A stretch of DNA of 64,000 nt. Source: Micropterix aruncella (Eukaryota > Arthropoda > Insecta > Lepidoptera > Micropterigidae). This document shows, in pieces, positions 43,066 through 55,362 of this stretch (positions are counted from its first letter, which is position 1; the number at the start of each line of letters is the position of its first letter). The notes beneath the pieces are model-generated. The model saw nothing but the letters and a program-made list of their open reading frames with translations. It had not been told where the DNA came from and made no database searches. A program made the translations under genes and the position numbers. The DNA lies in contig OX155980.1 in the NCBI GenBank assembly GCA_944548615.1, forward strand, positions 64,613,595 to 64,677,594, written 5' to 3'.

Positions 43066-43069
43066 GTAC

Positions 43070-44149
43070 CGTTTGTACCTACAAATTTCCTTACGTTGCC
43101 AACCTTTCCTAAAATTAAAAAGCACACAAAATACTACGAATAAATTTTAATTTTTGTATGACATTGATATATTTATGATCTCTAAGGAAATTTATTTACG
43201 GTACCTATAATCTCTAATTCTCTAAAGGGCTTGCAGTGTTCAGTGTTGTTGGTCTGAGAGATTGATTTTGAAACCGTTGCAAGTTCTGTTGATCGAGCTG
43301 CTCAGATGAAACTATTTATTGGAAAGGGAATTTTGCATATCCTATTGGAAAAATGCTTGTTCGTGCTTTGAATTGAAGGTTTTCTTTGAATTCGTGAAGT
43401 AGAAATTGAATTTGGTACCAGGCAAAGATGGGAAACTATATTTATTAGTTAAATTCTATGTGTTTTTTTTTTTGTAAATTTATTACCAAAAAAATATTTG
43501 GTAAATGTTTTTCTTTTATTTTTATTGAGTTGGTAAGCTCAATTATTAAAACTCAAATACATACTCGTATGTTATAACCCTAATCGCGATTGCTCATTTT
43601 TAAAATGAAAACATAGAATATAATATAATAACTGCTATAAAAACATTACTTAATATTACGCCGGTTTATAAAAAAAGACAATTTATGCACAAATGACGGA
43701 CCTATCGCTATAGCGATACCTTACAGTCAACCAGTCAAAACATCAACACGATACTGACCAAATTTTCATATGTTCACCTAGTGTCCATTCCTAAGTAATA
43801 GAGTCACATATACAGAAAAAAGGCTTAAAATTATGTCCAACATCTCCTAGTAATGTTTTGCCCATATACTGTATGAGGAGATATGGTGCTAGTCAAAGTT
43901 ACACAAATTTGACCAATGTTTTATGTTTGGGTACCATCAGCTTATAAAAATTACATTGTATTTGTAAGTTATTTGACGTTACGTAATATATATGACGTTT
44001 TCAATTATACTTCAATTATATTGTGAATATATTTCAATTATAAACAATTATATTTCAGAGAAATAATGAAAATATTTTAGGAATGAAAAATATGCAAAGC
44101 TACTAACTGAATACTAAATGAGACCAACCCACTTAAGTTGATCCCGTAA
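43070..44149. other. Unassigned AT-rich sequence
   Basis: Nothing recognised. Confidence 0.45.
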
Positions 44150-44275
44150 TCTCAGACATTTTAGTAAGGGCTTCGACAACGCCAATAATGCTAAACTCTT
44201 GAAAAAAAATGGAGAATTTCGGTATCCACGGAAATTTGCTAGGATGGCTGAGGTCAAATATTTTCAATCCAATAC
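44150..44275 (+). pseudogene. Small RT scrap (CR1/Jockey group)
   Basis: With one frame change the plus strand reads FSKGFDNANNAKLLKK and MENFGIHGNLLGWLRSNIFN. This matches the F(D/S)KAFD...LL-KL--FGI-G-LL-WL-SYL segment of RT. Only about 40 residues remain. Confidence 0.6.
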
Positions 44276-44304
44276 AACTAATAAATGATCCAAACCGCCA
44301 GCCA

Positions 44305-44500
44305 ACTCGAAATCGTCAACCAGCCGGGTGTCCTCGCGTCCTTACTACCAGATTTGGTCAGATTTCACCGTCCTCCAGTCTGGTTACGGATCAAAAGTAG
44401 CTTGCGCGGCTTCTACCCGCTGCAGCCACAATTTGTATTCGATTTTATTAAGGGCTCTTAGCGCTCTTTGCCCGCCAATTTCTCTCACGTCAACACAAAG
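44305..44500 (+). repeat. Dispersed repeat family A, copy 3 (fragment)
   Basis: The order CCTTACTACCAGATTTGGTC, TCTGGTTACGGATC, AGCTTGCGCGGC and CTCTTTGCCCGCC follows the other family A copies with moderate divergence. It directly follows the RT scrap at 44,150. Confidence 0.55.
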
Positions 44501-45289
44501 TTTAAAACTAACCTGATTTTTTAGTTTTAAGTATCTAATACAAATCTTTAAAAAAATATGTGGTGATACTCTTGAATTACATTGATTTCGTAATTACTGG
44601 TTTTGTTCTTCTTATCTAATAATCAATTAGTGTAATGAATCCAAAGTATTTTGTACTGTCTAAACAACTATGTACCTATACGGTTTTCAAAGACAATAAA
44701 CTTTTTTTTTTATTATTTGACTCGGGATCATGTGGTCAACAGCCCGTTTCCAATGACCACAATGGCAGTAAGTAACACCCACGCATCTTATGAAGCGTAC
44801 ATTTTCAGACTCACCCGGAAATTCGCCGATCGAGTAGCGCAGCTAGCAAACTGGGTAGTGAATTAACCGCCCAGGGCCACTCGAGGTGTTCCCCCGGCGC
44901 ATAACACAGGCTAACTGCTAACAAACTGCAAGATACAGCCGCAGGCAGTGTTCACTCCGGCCCTTCCGGGCTATTCCCTCATCAAGGAGACTGCCGGGTG
45001 GAAGTTGAACCGGTGATTGGACCGAGCGTCCCAACGTAATTGAAATTATTCATGGCAAATCTACACGAAAACGGCCGGCCCCGTCCGGCCCAGAGAGTCT
45101 TGAATTTAGAGTTCTGTAGAAAATGAAATACCAATCTTATTTTACTTTATCAACATCCATTTTAATGTTTATTATACGACCGCCGATTGAAAATGCAGTA
45201 GGTGCTTCGTGATTGCTGCAAAACGTCACGATTTTAAAGCAAAATGCAATATTCACATGAAAATTGAAACTCTAAAATCTATATTAATA
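44501..45289. other. Unassigned sequence with a GC-rich part
   Basis: 44,740-45,110 is GC-richer than its surroundings and may belong to an unrecognised repeat. No motif is seen. Confidence 0.35.
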
Positions 45290-46275
45290 CTAGCTGACCC
45301 GACAGACGTTGGCTGTCCAAATTTAAATAAATTTGTATGTGATCGTTTTCTGAATTAGGGAAAAGCTATTGGAACATGTAAACAAAGGAAAATAAAAAAA
45401 TCAGTTTTGTCACCCCAAGACTTTCCCGGCAAGCATACATCCCATCCCTCCCCTCAAACCTCCCCCCCCCCTTTACTTTCAAACTCTACCCACCTCTTAT
45501 CTCTACCTTCTCCCAACTCCACCTTCCCACTTCCCACACCCAACCCCTCCACAAACCCCCAACCCCCCTCCCCACCCAAACGCCCCCCCACTTGACCCCC
45601 CTCCCCCAAACATGTGGTTGATTGAATGGACTGAAAAAAGAACGACCTAATAAATCGGTGGAAAATAGATTTGGGTTACGTGAAGTTGGGTTTCGTTGTT
45701 TCCGTCGTATTTTTTTTTACAGTTTATTCCCAATAAGATATCTTGGCATTTTGAATTATAGAAGCGTCTGGGCGAAGTCATCAATCGACACATTTCAAAA
45801 TACAGATCAATACCGAAATAAATAAATTGGAATTTAAATAAAATAGCTGATTTGTTGGGCAGATCGCAAAACAACAGAATAGTAGAAAAATGTAATTTTA
45901 ATTTAATTTAGGCTGGAATTCGTTTTTTCCTGATTTTTCTTAATATCTTCCAGATTTTTTCAATTAAATAGATTTGATTGAAATATTTCCATCCTGAGAG
46001 CATAGCGATTAAAACTAAAAAGTATCAACCTAATATGTCGCTCCTATTCAAAAAAAGAATAAGGGATATCCATCGTTTGAATCGTGAGAAGAAAAACTTT
46101 CAGTTTTTCCCGATTTTTCTAATTTTCTAGGCAATGTCACCAATTTTCTGTTCCGTTAGGACCTTATTTGGACTACTACAAACATTTTAAAGAAAAAAAT
46201 GCCAATACCGATTCAGCCGTTCAACCTAATATGCGATTACCAACGAACAGCATTTAATTTTTATTTATATAGATA
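45290..46275 (-). repeat. Helitron-like non-autonomous element
   Basis: On minus it starts TCTATATAAATAAAAATT near 46,273 after an A, and ends GTCGGGTCAGCTAG followed by T at 45,290. The interior includes a strongly C-rich stretch (45,430-45,612). No coding capacity is recognised; the Pro/Ser/Thr-rich plus frame is a product of the C-rich tract. Confidence 0.65.
45430..45612 (+). repeat. C-rich, G-poor polypyrimidine-like tract
   Basis: About 180 bases consist almost entirely of C, T and A on plus, with C runs of 5 to 10 and virtually no G. Such strand asymmetry is typical of a degenerated simple repeat. Confidence 0.8.
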
Positions 46276-47400
46276 GATTATTATACAATAAGTTATATTT
46301 TGGTTCTCTTTGATTTTATTTAAAAACATATTTATTTAGTAATTGTTTGTAATAATAGTCTTACCTGTTTGTAATACCTACCTTACCTATTTAGATACGT
46401 TATCCCTAGAAAAGTATTTAAAGTATTTTGAAATCTGTAGGTGGTTGTATTTTTATAAAGATTAGTATGTGACATACAGCACCATCAGTAGAGGTATTTT
46501 TGCACATATCAAACGATATCCAGTTGAATATTATTATTATCTCCGAAAACCTAAATATATATCCTCTTTGTACTTCTACGAAATTGCACGCCATCTGTGA
46601 GACCTAACGCAAACTTTATCAACTCAAGAAATGTAGCGCTATTTACCACTTCAAGGAGAGTGGAAAAAACAATTTTTCTTTATCTCCTCGAGGCAGACGT
46701 TTTCATTTAAAATACTAGAAATTCTTAAATATTTTTTAAGAAAAAAACGTAAAGTCGACACCATAAAAATATTACACTTTCAGGAGATAAAAGAATAAGT
46801 TCGTCGATTGTATTGAATTAAATGTTTTTTAATCTATTTATTTCGCATCTCTATCTTGTGAGAGATTTCGCAGAGTTGGGACAAATTAAGCTGCAAGGCA
46901 GTTTTTTAAAATGTTATTTACCCCCTACAAAATAAAAACACAGTAAATATATTATTTACTGTGATAAATTGTCGCTTGGTTCGAATCTCGGCCCGACATT
47001 CACGGTTAATTTTCATTAATGATACCAGATGGCGCTAGCAGTTAATACATATCCTAAAATTTATTTAATAAAAATCCTATCTAAAACATAAATGTAAGCC
47101 TCTCGTTAGCGATGTATACCTATAGGTATAGGTGATTGAGAACCACTATAGCAAAATTTTAAATTATAGCAGGTACAGCTGGAAGGACATTGATTTTGGT
47201 GAAAGAATAAATTGTATAAATGAAAATAAACATATAAAGAAAAGAAATGTTGATTATCAGAGTCTAATTATTAGGACGATTAAAATGGGGTCGAAAAAAA
47301 TGTTTTTCTTCAACCAGTTGAAACGAATATACTAGAAAGTGCTCAGTTCGACACTCGTTCCTCAGATTCATCATTGATTATAATATCCATTATTATTCTC
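46276..47400. other. Unassigned sequence with a tRNA-like B box
   Basis: A perfect 10-bp hairpin (CACAGTAAAT, 46,939-46,948, with 46,954-46,963) is followed by GGTTCGAATCTCGGCCCG at 46,978, a B-box-like motif. This could be a SINE scrap. No A box was found at the right distance. Confidence 0.4.
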
Positions 47401-48027
47401 CGTATTATTTCTGTGATGTAATCAGCCTATTTAAACAAGAAAAATACGACTGCCGCTACAAAAAGTGAACTAATGTATTTGTAAATATTTTCTTTATCGT
47501 TTTTTTATGAAATAATTTGTGGTTTATGTATTTATCCATATAGATAAAATTGATTGACACTAAACACGATATTTATGTTCATTTATTGACATTTGGAGAT
47601 TTGGACATTTAGACAACTAGATAGTTACCTACTAGATATTTTGACAGTTAAGGTGCTCTATGACACTTGGGATGCCATAACGGTTTTAACAATACCGCAT
47701 ACTTCTAAATCGGTTCGAGCGTTTAGAATTTATGGTGGAATAAAGATACGGAAAACATACATAGATGAACCCTGATCACATTACACTCCTTTTTTGATGG
47801 GCAGTCGTGTAAAAATGCGATAGGTGGCACTAATCCTTGTTATCATTGGTTAAAATATTGGGTTTTTATTATCAATCAGGCCATTATAAAAAAACCCATG
47901 ATTTATCAATATTATTATAGACGTCAAATTAAATTGCTATACTGTAATACTAATAGTGCTTAAATTGATTATTTTGTTCAATATGGCGACATTCGTAGTA
48001 TGACAGATGGCCCTCTAAATACGTCTA
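47401..48027. repeat. Left member of a diverged direct repeat flanking Helitron-like copy 2
   Basis: 47,408-47,435 and 47,830-47,945 resemble 49,400-49,425 and 49,470-49,565 (shared motif TTATTATCAATCAGGCC). The intervening Helitron-like element therefore lies between two members of another repeat. Confidence 0.5.
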
Positions 48028-49229
48028 TCTATACTAATATTATAAAAAAAGTAATGTTTGTAAGTTTGTATGTAAGTGGTAATCTCCGAAACTACTCATC
48101 CGATTTCAAATTATTCACTAATGGAAAGCTCAATTATGTACGAGTGCTTTAAGGCTATAATTTGTTGAGATAAATATTGGTTTTCAATACGTGTCGGAGA
48201 AAATGAGCTGGTGAGTTGCTTTATCGGCGTGAGCTGACGAAACGGTTTGATATACAGGATGTTATTACTGCACGGTCATATTTTGGTGTGTGAACCGTTA
48301 CAATGTAGTAAACAACTTTTAATTTTTAAAAAATAAAAAAATAAAATAATAATTTTGTTTTAAAAAAAAAACATTTTTTTATTTGAAATTTTGAAGAAGT
48401 AGACTGTCAAATAAAGGTTTGAGAAGCGTTTGAGCGCGCTGGGCATCTAGCGGTAGATAATGTCATAAATAAACAATATTAGCGACATTTTTTCTACTGC
48501 TAGCTAGCGCATCGTGATCATAGCTTTTCATACTAATTAAAAATACAATTAAAAAAAAACATTTTTTTTTAATTTTGTCGAAAGTTGCTTATTTTGTCGT
48601 ACTGATTCACCCACAAAAAAATTGCCTCGTGCAGTAATAACACCTGTATGTGAAAACAATATATCACAAAAACATTGGCCTCAGAAACATCTATAAAAAA
48701 GTCTGCGACAGCATATATCTTTTACATTTAAGCTACAATAACTGCTGTTATCAGCAACTTTTACATTTAAGCTACAATAACTGTTTTTATACCTCAAAAA
48801 AAAGGAATAATAAATAGGCGGTGTTTGTTGAAGACATTAGCAATACAATAAGAATCCTTATCAAAATAAATTAATCCATTATCACGGGTGGTTAATAAAG
48901 ATACAATTAGCCTTTTACTGTAAGTTTTTATGTGGTATAGTTATAGAGATATCATGAAATTAGTAACGCGTGCAAGCACCCCGAAATACCTAGCCGGCGC
49001 GGGCGGCGGCGGCTGCTTGCCCAGCAAGGTCAGCGTTCAGCGGAAGGCGGCGCGGATGACGAGGAATAAGACGCTTACTCTTATGATATAGGTAGCGTGC
49101 ATCTGAGGGGGAATGTCTTGCACTATATATGTAAATATAGCGTTTCAAAAGGCAAATGAACGCCACCCTACTTAAATTAACAAATCGATTCGATACTTTA
49201 CGCGAAACGGAACCGCAGGCATCAGGTAG
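48028..49229 (+). repeat. Helitron-like repeat family C, copy 2, with MITE
   Basis: It starts TCTATACTAATATTATAAAA after an A (48,028) and ends GCAGGCATCAGGTAG followed by T (49,229), where the usual CTAG has become GTAG. It shares AAGGTCAGCGTTCAGCGGAA (49,026) with the other copies in complement. A MITE interrupts it at 48,255-48,646. A 26-base segment (CTTTTACATTTAAGCTACAA...) is duplicated at 48,718 and 48,757. Confidence 0.7.
48255..48646. mobile_element. Tc1/mariner-type MITE
   Basis: The inverted ends CAGGATGTTATTACTGCACG and CAGGTGTTATTACTGCACGA (complement) are flanked by TA at 48,253-48,254 and 48,647-48,648. Comparison with family C copy 1 shows the interrupted sequence continues after removal. 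It is 392 bases with no coding frame. Confidence 0.78.
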
Positions 49230-50196
49230 TACGGTATAAAATAATATTATAAAAACTAACGAATTTTAAATCATAGCTGTTATTATTTTAATATTATTTG
49301 CATAAAGGACTCTATTATTGATTTGGTATACAGGTTTCAATACGTAATAACTACGCACTTTAAAGTTTAGATAGACTAATAGATGGTATTCTATCCCTCC
49401 GTAGTTTTCTGTGATTTAATCAGCCAATATAAAAAAATGCAATAAATGGTACTAATATTTAAATGGTATTATTGTTATCATTGGTAAATTATTGGCTGTT
49501 TATTATCAATCAGGCCTTTATAAAAAATATCAATGTTATTATAGATGGCCAAATAAATTGCTATTAGTTTAGCCGTCAATGCTATCAGCGCCACCTTTAT
49601 TTCTCCGGCACAGATAGGTTGCCAAATCGTTATATAGGGTTGCGTAATCTATTAGAATATACATATATAATCAATGGTCTCACTTATTTCTGAACATTAT
49701 CGTAATGATTTTCTTATTCCTCCATTAAGAAGAAAGCATAAATAATAAACGCGGAAAGGTGAGTGGCCAAAATTATCTAACAATTTGTCGTCCAAAAAAG
49801 ATTTATCTAAATTTTTCTTTTTTAACTCCTCAAATAATACACAGTACCCTATGGTTCCTTAAAAATAGCGCAAACAATAGGTAACCAACTCGTAATTTAT
49901 GTAGAATTTGCGTACAAAATTATTATCATTGCAAAAGATCCTACCAGTCCATGTGTGTGAAAATGTTTCGTACAAGAATCACTTTCTTAGGTACGGAGCC
50001 TTCGGCGCGCGAATCAAACTCGCACTTGGTCGTTTTTGTTATGTAGGCTTAAACTCGTGTAATTCGAATTTTCAATTCAACGTAATAATAATAATAATAT
50101 AACGTCATAATTGAACAGGGTATGTTTACAACATTATTTTCCCACCTTTTGGCCATATTGAGATATCAATATTTTATTATTATTATATAATTCATC
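49230..50196. repeat. Repeat remnants
   Basis: 49,400-49,565 is the right member of the direct repeat noted at 47.4-47.95 kb. 49,990-50,035 (TACGGAGCCTTCGGCGCGCG, then ACTCGCACTTGG) matches, from memory of lepidopteran sequence, a very common dispersed repeat end. The rest is unassigned. Confidence 0.4.
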
Positions 50197-50860
50197 ATGG
50201 AGAGTAACATAAAAATCTTCTACGCGAACGTAAGCGGACTTCGTACAAAGACCGACTTATTTGCACAAAATGTTCTTTCGCGCGACTTTGATATAACAGC
50301 AACCTGACTCGTGGCCCGAGGGTGCATTACCTGAGTGCCTCTGGATGACGGTGTCCGGGCATCTCCTTGCATCCAAATGCGACCTTCACATCGCGTGCGT
50401 ATATGTACATACCCGGAGGTAAAAACCACCAAAATCACATCGATACCTTTTTAGAAACGTGCATTTCTCTGAGGAAACAGCACCCTGATGACACATTCCT
50501 ACTTCTAGGTGACTTCAATCTCCGAATATTAAATGAGAAGGTTCGAAAGATAGCACCGTTATGCAACACACGGGAGGACTGGACCTAGTTAGTACCTCAT
50601 TTGTTGACTACATTACATTCGCTGGGCTTGACCAACACAATGGGGTGGCTAACGAGAAGAGCCGTTGGCTTGATCTCGTCCTGTCAAACGTTGAGACATG
50701 TGTTACCCGTGACGAAGATCCTCTTGTTCCGGAGGATTCGCATCATCCTTCTCTAAACGCAGAAATCCGTAATGCTCTATCGGCTCCGTTAAGAGAATTA
50801 CCACGCCTATTTTCAGATAAACGATTACTTATCGAAAATAAATTCGTCTGAGTTGATTAA
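50197..50860 (+). pseudogene. Endonuclease of the 50.2-53.4 kb element
   Basis: The frame from ATG 50,197 reads ESNIKIFYANVSGLRTKTDL, FAQNVLSRDFDIT, then TGA at 50,305-50,307 where Trp is expected in ETWL. Other frames continue with PDDTFLLLGDFNLRIL (catalytic GDFN), GLDLVSTSFVDYI, RWLDLVLSN (D-V-S), PEDSHHPSL (SxHHP, catalytic His). Two frameshifts separate these pieces. Confidence 0.8.
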
Positions 50861-51099
50861 TGATATCCCTATAGACACGGCCGTAACCAATTTTTATACT
50901 GTCATAAACAATGCAATCGAAAAATATGTCCCCCTTATCAGGACTCTTAAAAAACCACACCCGACCTGGTTTTCTCCTGCTTTAATAAAAGTCCTTTAGA
51001 GAAAACCAAGTTTCACAAAAAGTGGAAACGTTTTGGCAATCCCCGCGATTACTATACTTTCGCTCTACTACGAAGGAGGCATAAACTCCTCCAAAAACA

Positions 51100-52942
51100 A
51101 TGCTATCGCAATTTTATATCTGTTAGCGAGAATAAGATAGTTCAGAACCCTAAACATTTTTGGTCATTTATTAAACGTATTCGTAAGGGCGGCAGCCTTC
51201 CTTAATGCATGAATTGAGAAGATATTGTTGCAACTGATGGACCTCAAATTTGCGTAATTTTTAGTAGGTACTTTCAGTCTGTTTACTTAGAAGACAACCC
51301 GTCAAAAGGGCCCATTTCCCAATCTTCAGATGATACGACACATGAACAGGTTATCCCTGGATGCATAAGCTCTATCGATTTCACTGAGGAATCAATCTTC
51401 AAATGCATACGAGATTTGGACGTGCGCAAGAGTGCCGGAAGTGATCTGATTCCGCCAATATTCGTAAGGAACTCTGCTGTCCAAATTACGCGTCCTCTTT
51501 GCCTAATTTTTCAATCTTCTCTCTCCCAAGGTGTCTTCCCAGCGGAATGGAAGGAAGCACTTATTGTGCCAATACACAAGAAAGGATGTAAAAACATCGT
51601 CGACAACTATAGGCCAGTCTATCCTTTCAGTCCTGAGTAAGCTGTTTGAAAAGGTCGTCTATTCACAGCTATACTCTTACATCGCGCCATGTCTGCCTAT
51701 ACAGCAACATGGGTTCCTAAAGCAATGATCGGTAGTTTCCAATCTGGCGGAATTTACCAATTTTATCTTAAGCGCGATGGACAAACGGAAGCAAGTGGAC
51801 GCTATCTACACCGACTTTGCGAAGGCGTTCGACCGTGTTAACCATCCCATTCTCTTAAGTAAGTTAAAAAGGTTAGGAGTCCACGGAGATCTATACAGAT
51901 GGATATCATCGTACGTAGCTAACCGTCACCTAGCTGTAGTTGTTGGAGGATTCAGGTTGAACTTTGCATCAATTCCGTCCGGGGTACCGCAGGGTTCACA
52001 CTTGGGTCCTCTGCTCTTCAACGACTATCTTCACGATATTAGTATTTGTTTCATAGCTGGTCATCACATTTTATACGCGGATGACCTGAAAATCTATGCT
52101 GAGGTGACTGACGTGGCAGACTGCCTCCGGTTACAGGAGGATATCGACCGCCTATCACACTACTGTGTCCTAATGATTAATCCTAATAATTCCTAATAAA
52201 CTTTCTCTAAATGCTACTAAATGTAACAGTATTAGCTTCAGCCGTAAGAGAGACTTGGTGAAGTTCAGTTATCACATTAGTGGTGAAGTGATCCCTAATG
52301 TAAAATGTATTCGCGACCTCGGAGTACAAATTGATCATAAGTTGCTTTTCGATCAGCATATAGAAAGTATGGTTAGCCAAGCTTTGAGAACACTAGGATT
52401 TGTGACCCGTATCTCAAGACCTTTCTCTAATATAAATGTCCTGAAGATGTTATATTTCGCTTACGTTCGCAGTACCGTGGAATTTGCGTCCTTAATTTGG
52501 AATCCTCATTATTCGGTCTACAGAAGCAGGATAGAATGTATCCAAAGGCGTTTTTTAAAACACATCAATTATCGCGGACGCTTCGGTCTTCCTACGTACG
52601 AGAGCAGACTGGACCACTTCGATATTCAAGCTCTAGAAGACCGACGCACTGTGGCTGATATGGTACTGTTACACAAAGTTATCCACAATACCATAGATAG
52701 TCCATACCTTGTTGAAAACTTACGTTTTTTCCTCCGCGATTAATTCGCAATTCACGCACGTTTGAGGTCTCTCGTGCCAATACCAACTACGGGAAAAACT
52801 CCATCGCTTATAGGCTGATGTGCATGTACGGCTCTAGTTTCTCCACCATCGACATTTTCAACCTCAACCAACCAACTTTCATTAAAGAAACATTAAAATC
52901 AATTGCACCTAACGAGCTTGTTTATACCTATCGTACTTTATA
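51100..52942 (+). pseudogene. Reverse transcriptase of the 50.2-53.4 kb element
   Basis: Motifs in order: KHFWSFIKRIRKGG, DVRKSAGSDLIPPIFVRN (GPDG altered to GSDL), SLSQGVFPAEWKEALIVPIH, NYRPV, then after a shift LSKLFEKVVYSQLYSY, a TGA in HGFLK-x-S, VDAIYTDFAKAFDRVNHPIL (first catalytic Asp), PSGVPQGSHLGPLLFNDYLH, LYADDLKIYAEV (catalytic DD), KCIRDLGVQIDHKLLFDQHI and a C-terminal part ending LVYTYRTL at 52,940. There is a shift at 52,735 and a small local duplication (TAATCCTAATAATTCCTAA) at about 52,178. Confidence 0.83.
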
Positions 52943-53400
52943 GTTATATACCTACTTCTCATGCAACATATCAGTAGCTACTACAAATATTTATAAATAT
53001 TATAAATATTTATTATATATCTATAAATATCTACAAACATCAATATCTATCTGTATCTATATATCAACTATACGACCTATCTATATCTTTATTTATATCT
53101 ATAAACATATACACTTACCATCGTCTAACTCCTTCTTCCTAATCCCTTCCAAACGGTTTTCTAAATTAATTTTCTATTTTAATTTTTATATCTAATATGA
53201 ACTTAGTTTATTTTACAATTAACTTTACACTTAATTTTTTAAGTGTAATATGCTGAAATCCAAAAGTGTAATATGCGGAAATCTGTTACTTTCGTAGGAA
53301 ACGATTATCGGCGTAATGTTTTTCTTTTTTTCTACATTATGTTTATGCACACGTATGTCAATTGTATGCGCTGTATGTTTCCAGATAAAATAAAATAAAA

Positions 53401-53780
53401 AATAAATACAATATGAATGTAGCTGTTATACTGGCAAAGCGAAGGCTCTTGTTGTAATTAAATAATATCACCATTATTAATCTTTCAGTAATTATTTCAA
53501 TTGGTTGCAATTTAGAGGTTTTTAAACTAAAAACCACAGATCCGAGACAGGTAAAAATACCTCTAAATATCTACTGAGATATTTCATGCCTCATGGTAAT
53601 AGTGCAGTAGGAGAGGACTAAAGAAGAAATATAAACTGACTAGTCTAGTGCGTTTGGTATTGCTGCTGATAAGACTAGTACTAGTAGTAGTAGTAAAAGG
53701 AGTGGAAGGCTTATTTCCAGCCCATGATGTCACCTGGATCTATAAGATGTTTTGTAACTACCCACTTTGTGGTTGGGTCA
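53401..53780. other. Unassigned sequence, partly 3' UTR of the next relic
   Basis: The stretch from about 53,660 with ACTAGTACTAGTAGTAGTAG is probably the 3' end of the minus-strand relic that follows. Confidence 0.4.
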
Positions 53781-54110
53781 GTGGTCTACTAGTAGCCTGT
53801 CATGTCCTGCAGATCACTGACCTTTAAATTGTGCAGATCGCTGGGTTCGAGAAAGGCTCGTCCTAGTAAACTGTGTCTTTTTGCGGTGAGGCCTGGGCAG
53901 CGGCCAATGATGTGTATGCTGTCTTCATGTTCTTCGCCACATATTCGGCAGTCCTTGCTCTCGGTCGAGCCAAGGGTGAATAGATTTGCTCTTAGGGTCG
54001 TGTGAACGGTGAGGTGACCGAAATTGGTTCTAATCTTCTTCTCGCTAATGTCAAGTAGGGACTTGGTTTTCTTTGAAAGTGGTTGGCTACATCATGGGTT
54101 TTTCTTGGCG
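53781..54110 (-). pseudogene. I/R1-type polyprotein C-terminus
   Basis: One continuous minus frame of about 100 residues reads SQPLSKKTKSLLDISEKKIR, TNFGHLTVHTTLRANLFTLG, STESKDCRICGEEHEDSIHI, IGRCPGLTAKRHSLLGRAFL and EPSDLHNLKVSDLQDM, then stops. C-x2-C-x7-H-x4-C with LTxH in front is the C-terminal cysteine-histidine motif behind RNase H in I/R1-type elements. The upstream RNase H is not visible. The plus frames across this stretch are antisense by-products. Confidence 0.78.
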
Positions 54111-55359
54111 ACATCCTTGGCTCTGTTTCCAGGATGCCCGAGGTTTCTGCTCCAAGCAATCCCTGATGCTTTTCTTATCTATATCGAAGGGGACCCCAAC
54201 TACTGGATCCACCGGGCATTCAAGAGTGCCCAGTTTTGCCAGTCTGTCTTAATATTTTTGCGCTATTTATTTTATTGGAACTTCCTAGCAGATGGCGCTG
54301 CAGCGCATCAACTTCTATACTGCTCAACCGATCACCATGAAAATTGGTATACATAGACATTTGAGCAGGCATAACATTTTCGTGCGATTCATTTTGTTGT
54401 TACTCGTCACTATGTGGTGCTGCAACTTATATACCGTTCGACCGATTGCCATGAAAATTGACAGACATAGGGTAATTGATCACGGATATAACACGGGTAA
54501 TGCCTGGTTGAATTATGAAATAACATTTTGAGGACTTGTGTTCTAATTTCTTTATATTTAATATTATTATTCTGTAGGCCAGGCGGGGTTCTGGTTCTTT
54601 GTTAGTATTTTGCCTGCTCAGGTACCTACGTACTCAACAGGGCTAACAACAATGGTCCCGCTTCTATAAATGTTATTTTATTTCCGAACGGATATTTTTT
54701 TCCGCGCAAGGGAATATTATTTGAGGAAAGAATAATAGGCAATCAACTGTTCAAACAGACCATTATTAAACTTGGCCTATATTCTGTTCTCGAAATTGGC
54801 GACGATCGAGAATGTTGTATTTCCTCAAAAATGCCGGATGGGCAGGTCGCGTCATGTGGAAAATAAGTAATAAATTTCTTCTTCTTTTGTTTCCCAGCCT
54901 GTAACATTAGTGCCGGATTAAACTATGTAGAGGCAAATAGGCCGTCGAAATCTTGGGCAACTCTTTGCACTTTGCAATTTATATGCTAATACGTTTTGAA
55001 CAACAAAATCTTGATAAACCAATTTTCCTAAACGAAACAAACATTGATAAACTCTATCGAAATATTATTAAACAAACATTAAACTTTTATAAAACTGTAT
55101 TTAAGTGATAAAATTTTAAATATTCGATATCCTATTTTTTGTGGAAAACTCTTTTACGATATATTTGAAATTTCCCTATTCCAACACGCCGTATTCAGTG
55201 GCTATAATAGCAGTCGTTCTTGTGTCATTGATGGTCGATGACAATTTTTGAGCAGATTCAACTTCGGAAAATATCGCTAACCAGTATGGGTCGTAATTAT
55301 GAGACATCTACGATTGCACATGCTGGCAGAGGCTAACTCTCGATCTTATAACAATATTA
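54111..55359. other. Unassigned sequence with two related short repeats
   Basis: 54,290-54,360 and 54,410-54,470 share ACCGATYRCCATGAAAATTG and neighbouring bases, so a unit of about 120 bases is partly duplicated. Nothing else is recognised. Confidence 0.45.
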
Positions 55360-55362
55360 CTA

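Larger units (their letters stand above)
50197..53400 (+). mobile_element. CR1/Jockey-group retrotransposon, ORF2 region, decayed
   Basis: The plus strand carries endonuclease from an ATG at 50,197, RT to 52,743 and a C-terminal part to TAG at 52,941, then an AT-rich 3' UTR with TATAAATATTTATA-type repeats and an A-rich tail near 53,380-53,400. ORF1 was not found upstream. It belongs with the element at 674-2807 (shared FWS(F/Y)I, GPLLFN and (Y/F)ADDLK motifs). Confidence 0.82.

Noticed and set aside
45407..45595. Proline-rich 62-codon protein
   Set aside because: It is the translation of a C-rich low-complexity tract inside a Helitron-like repeat.
53802..54005. Plus-strand frame
   Set aside because: Antisense of the I/R1-type C-terminal cysteine-histidine region on minus.
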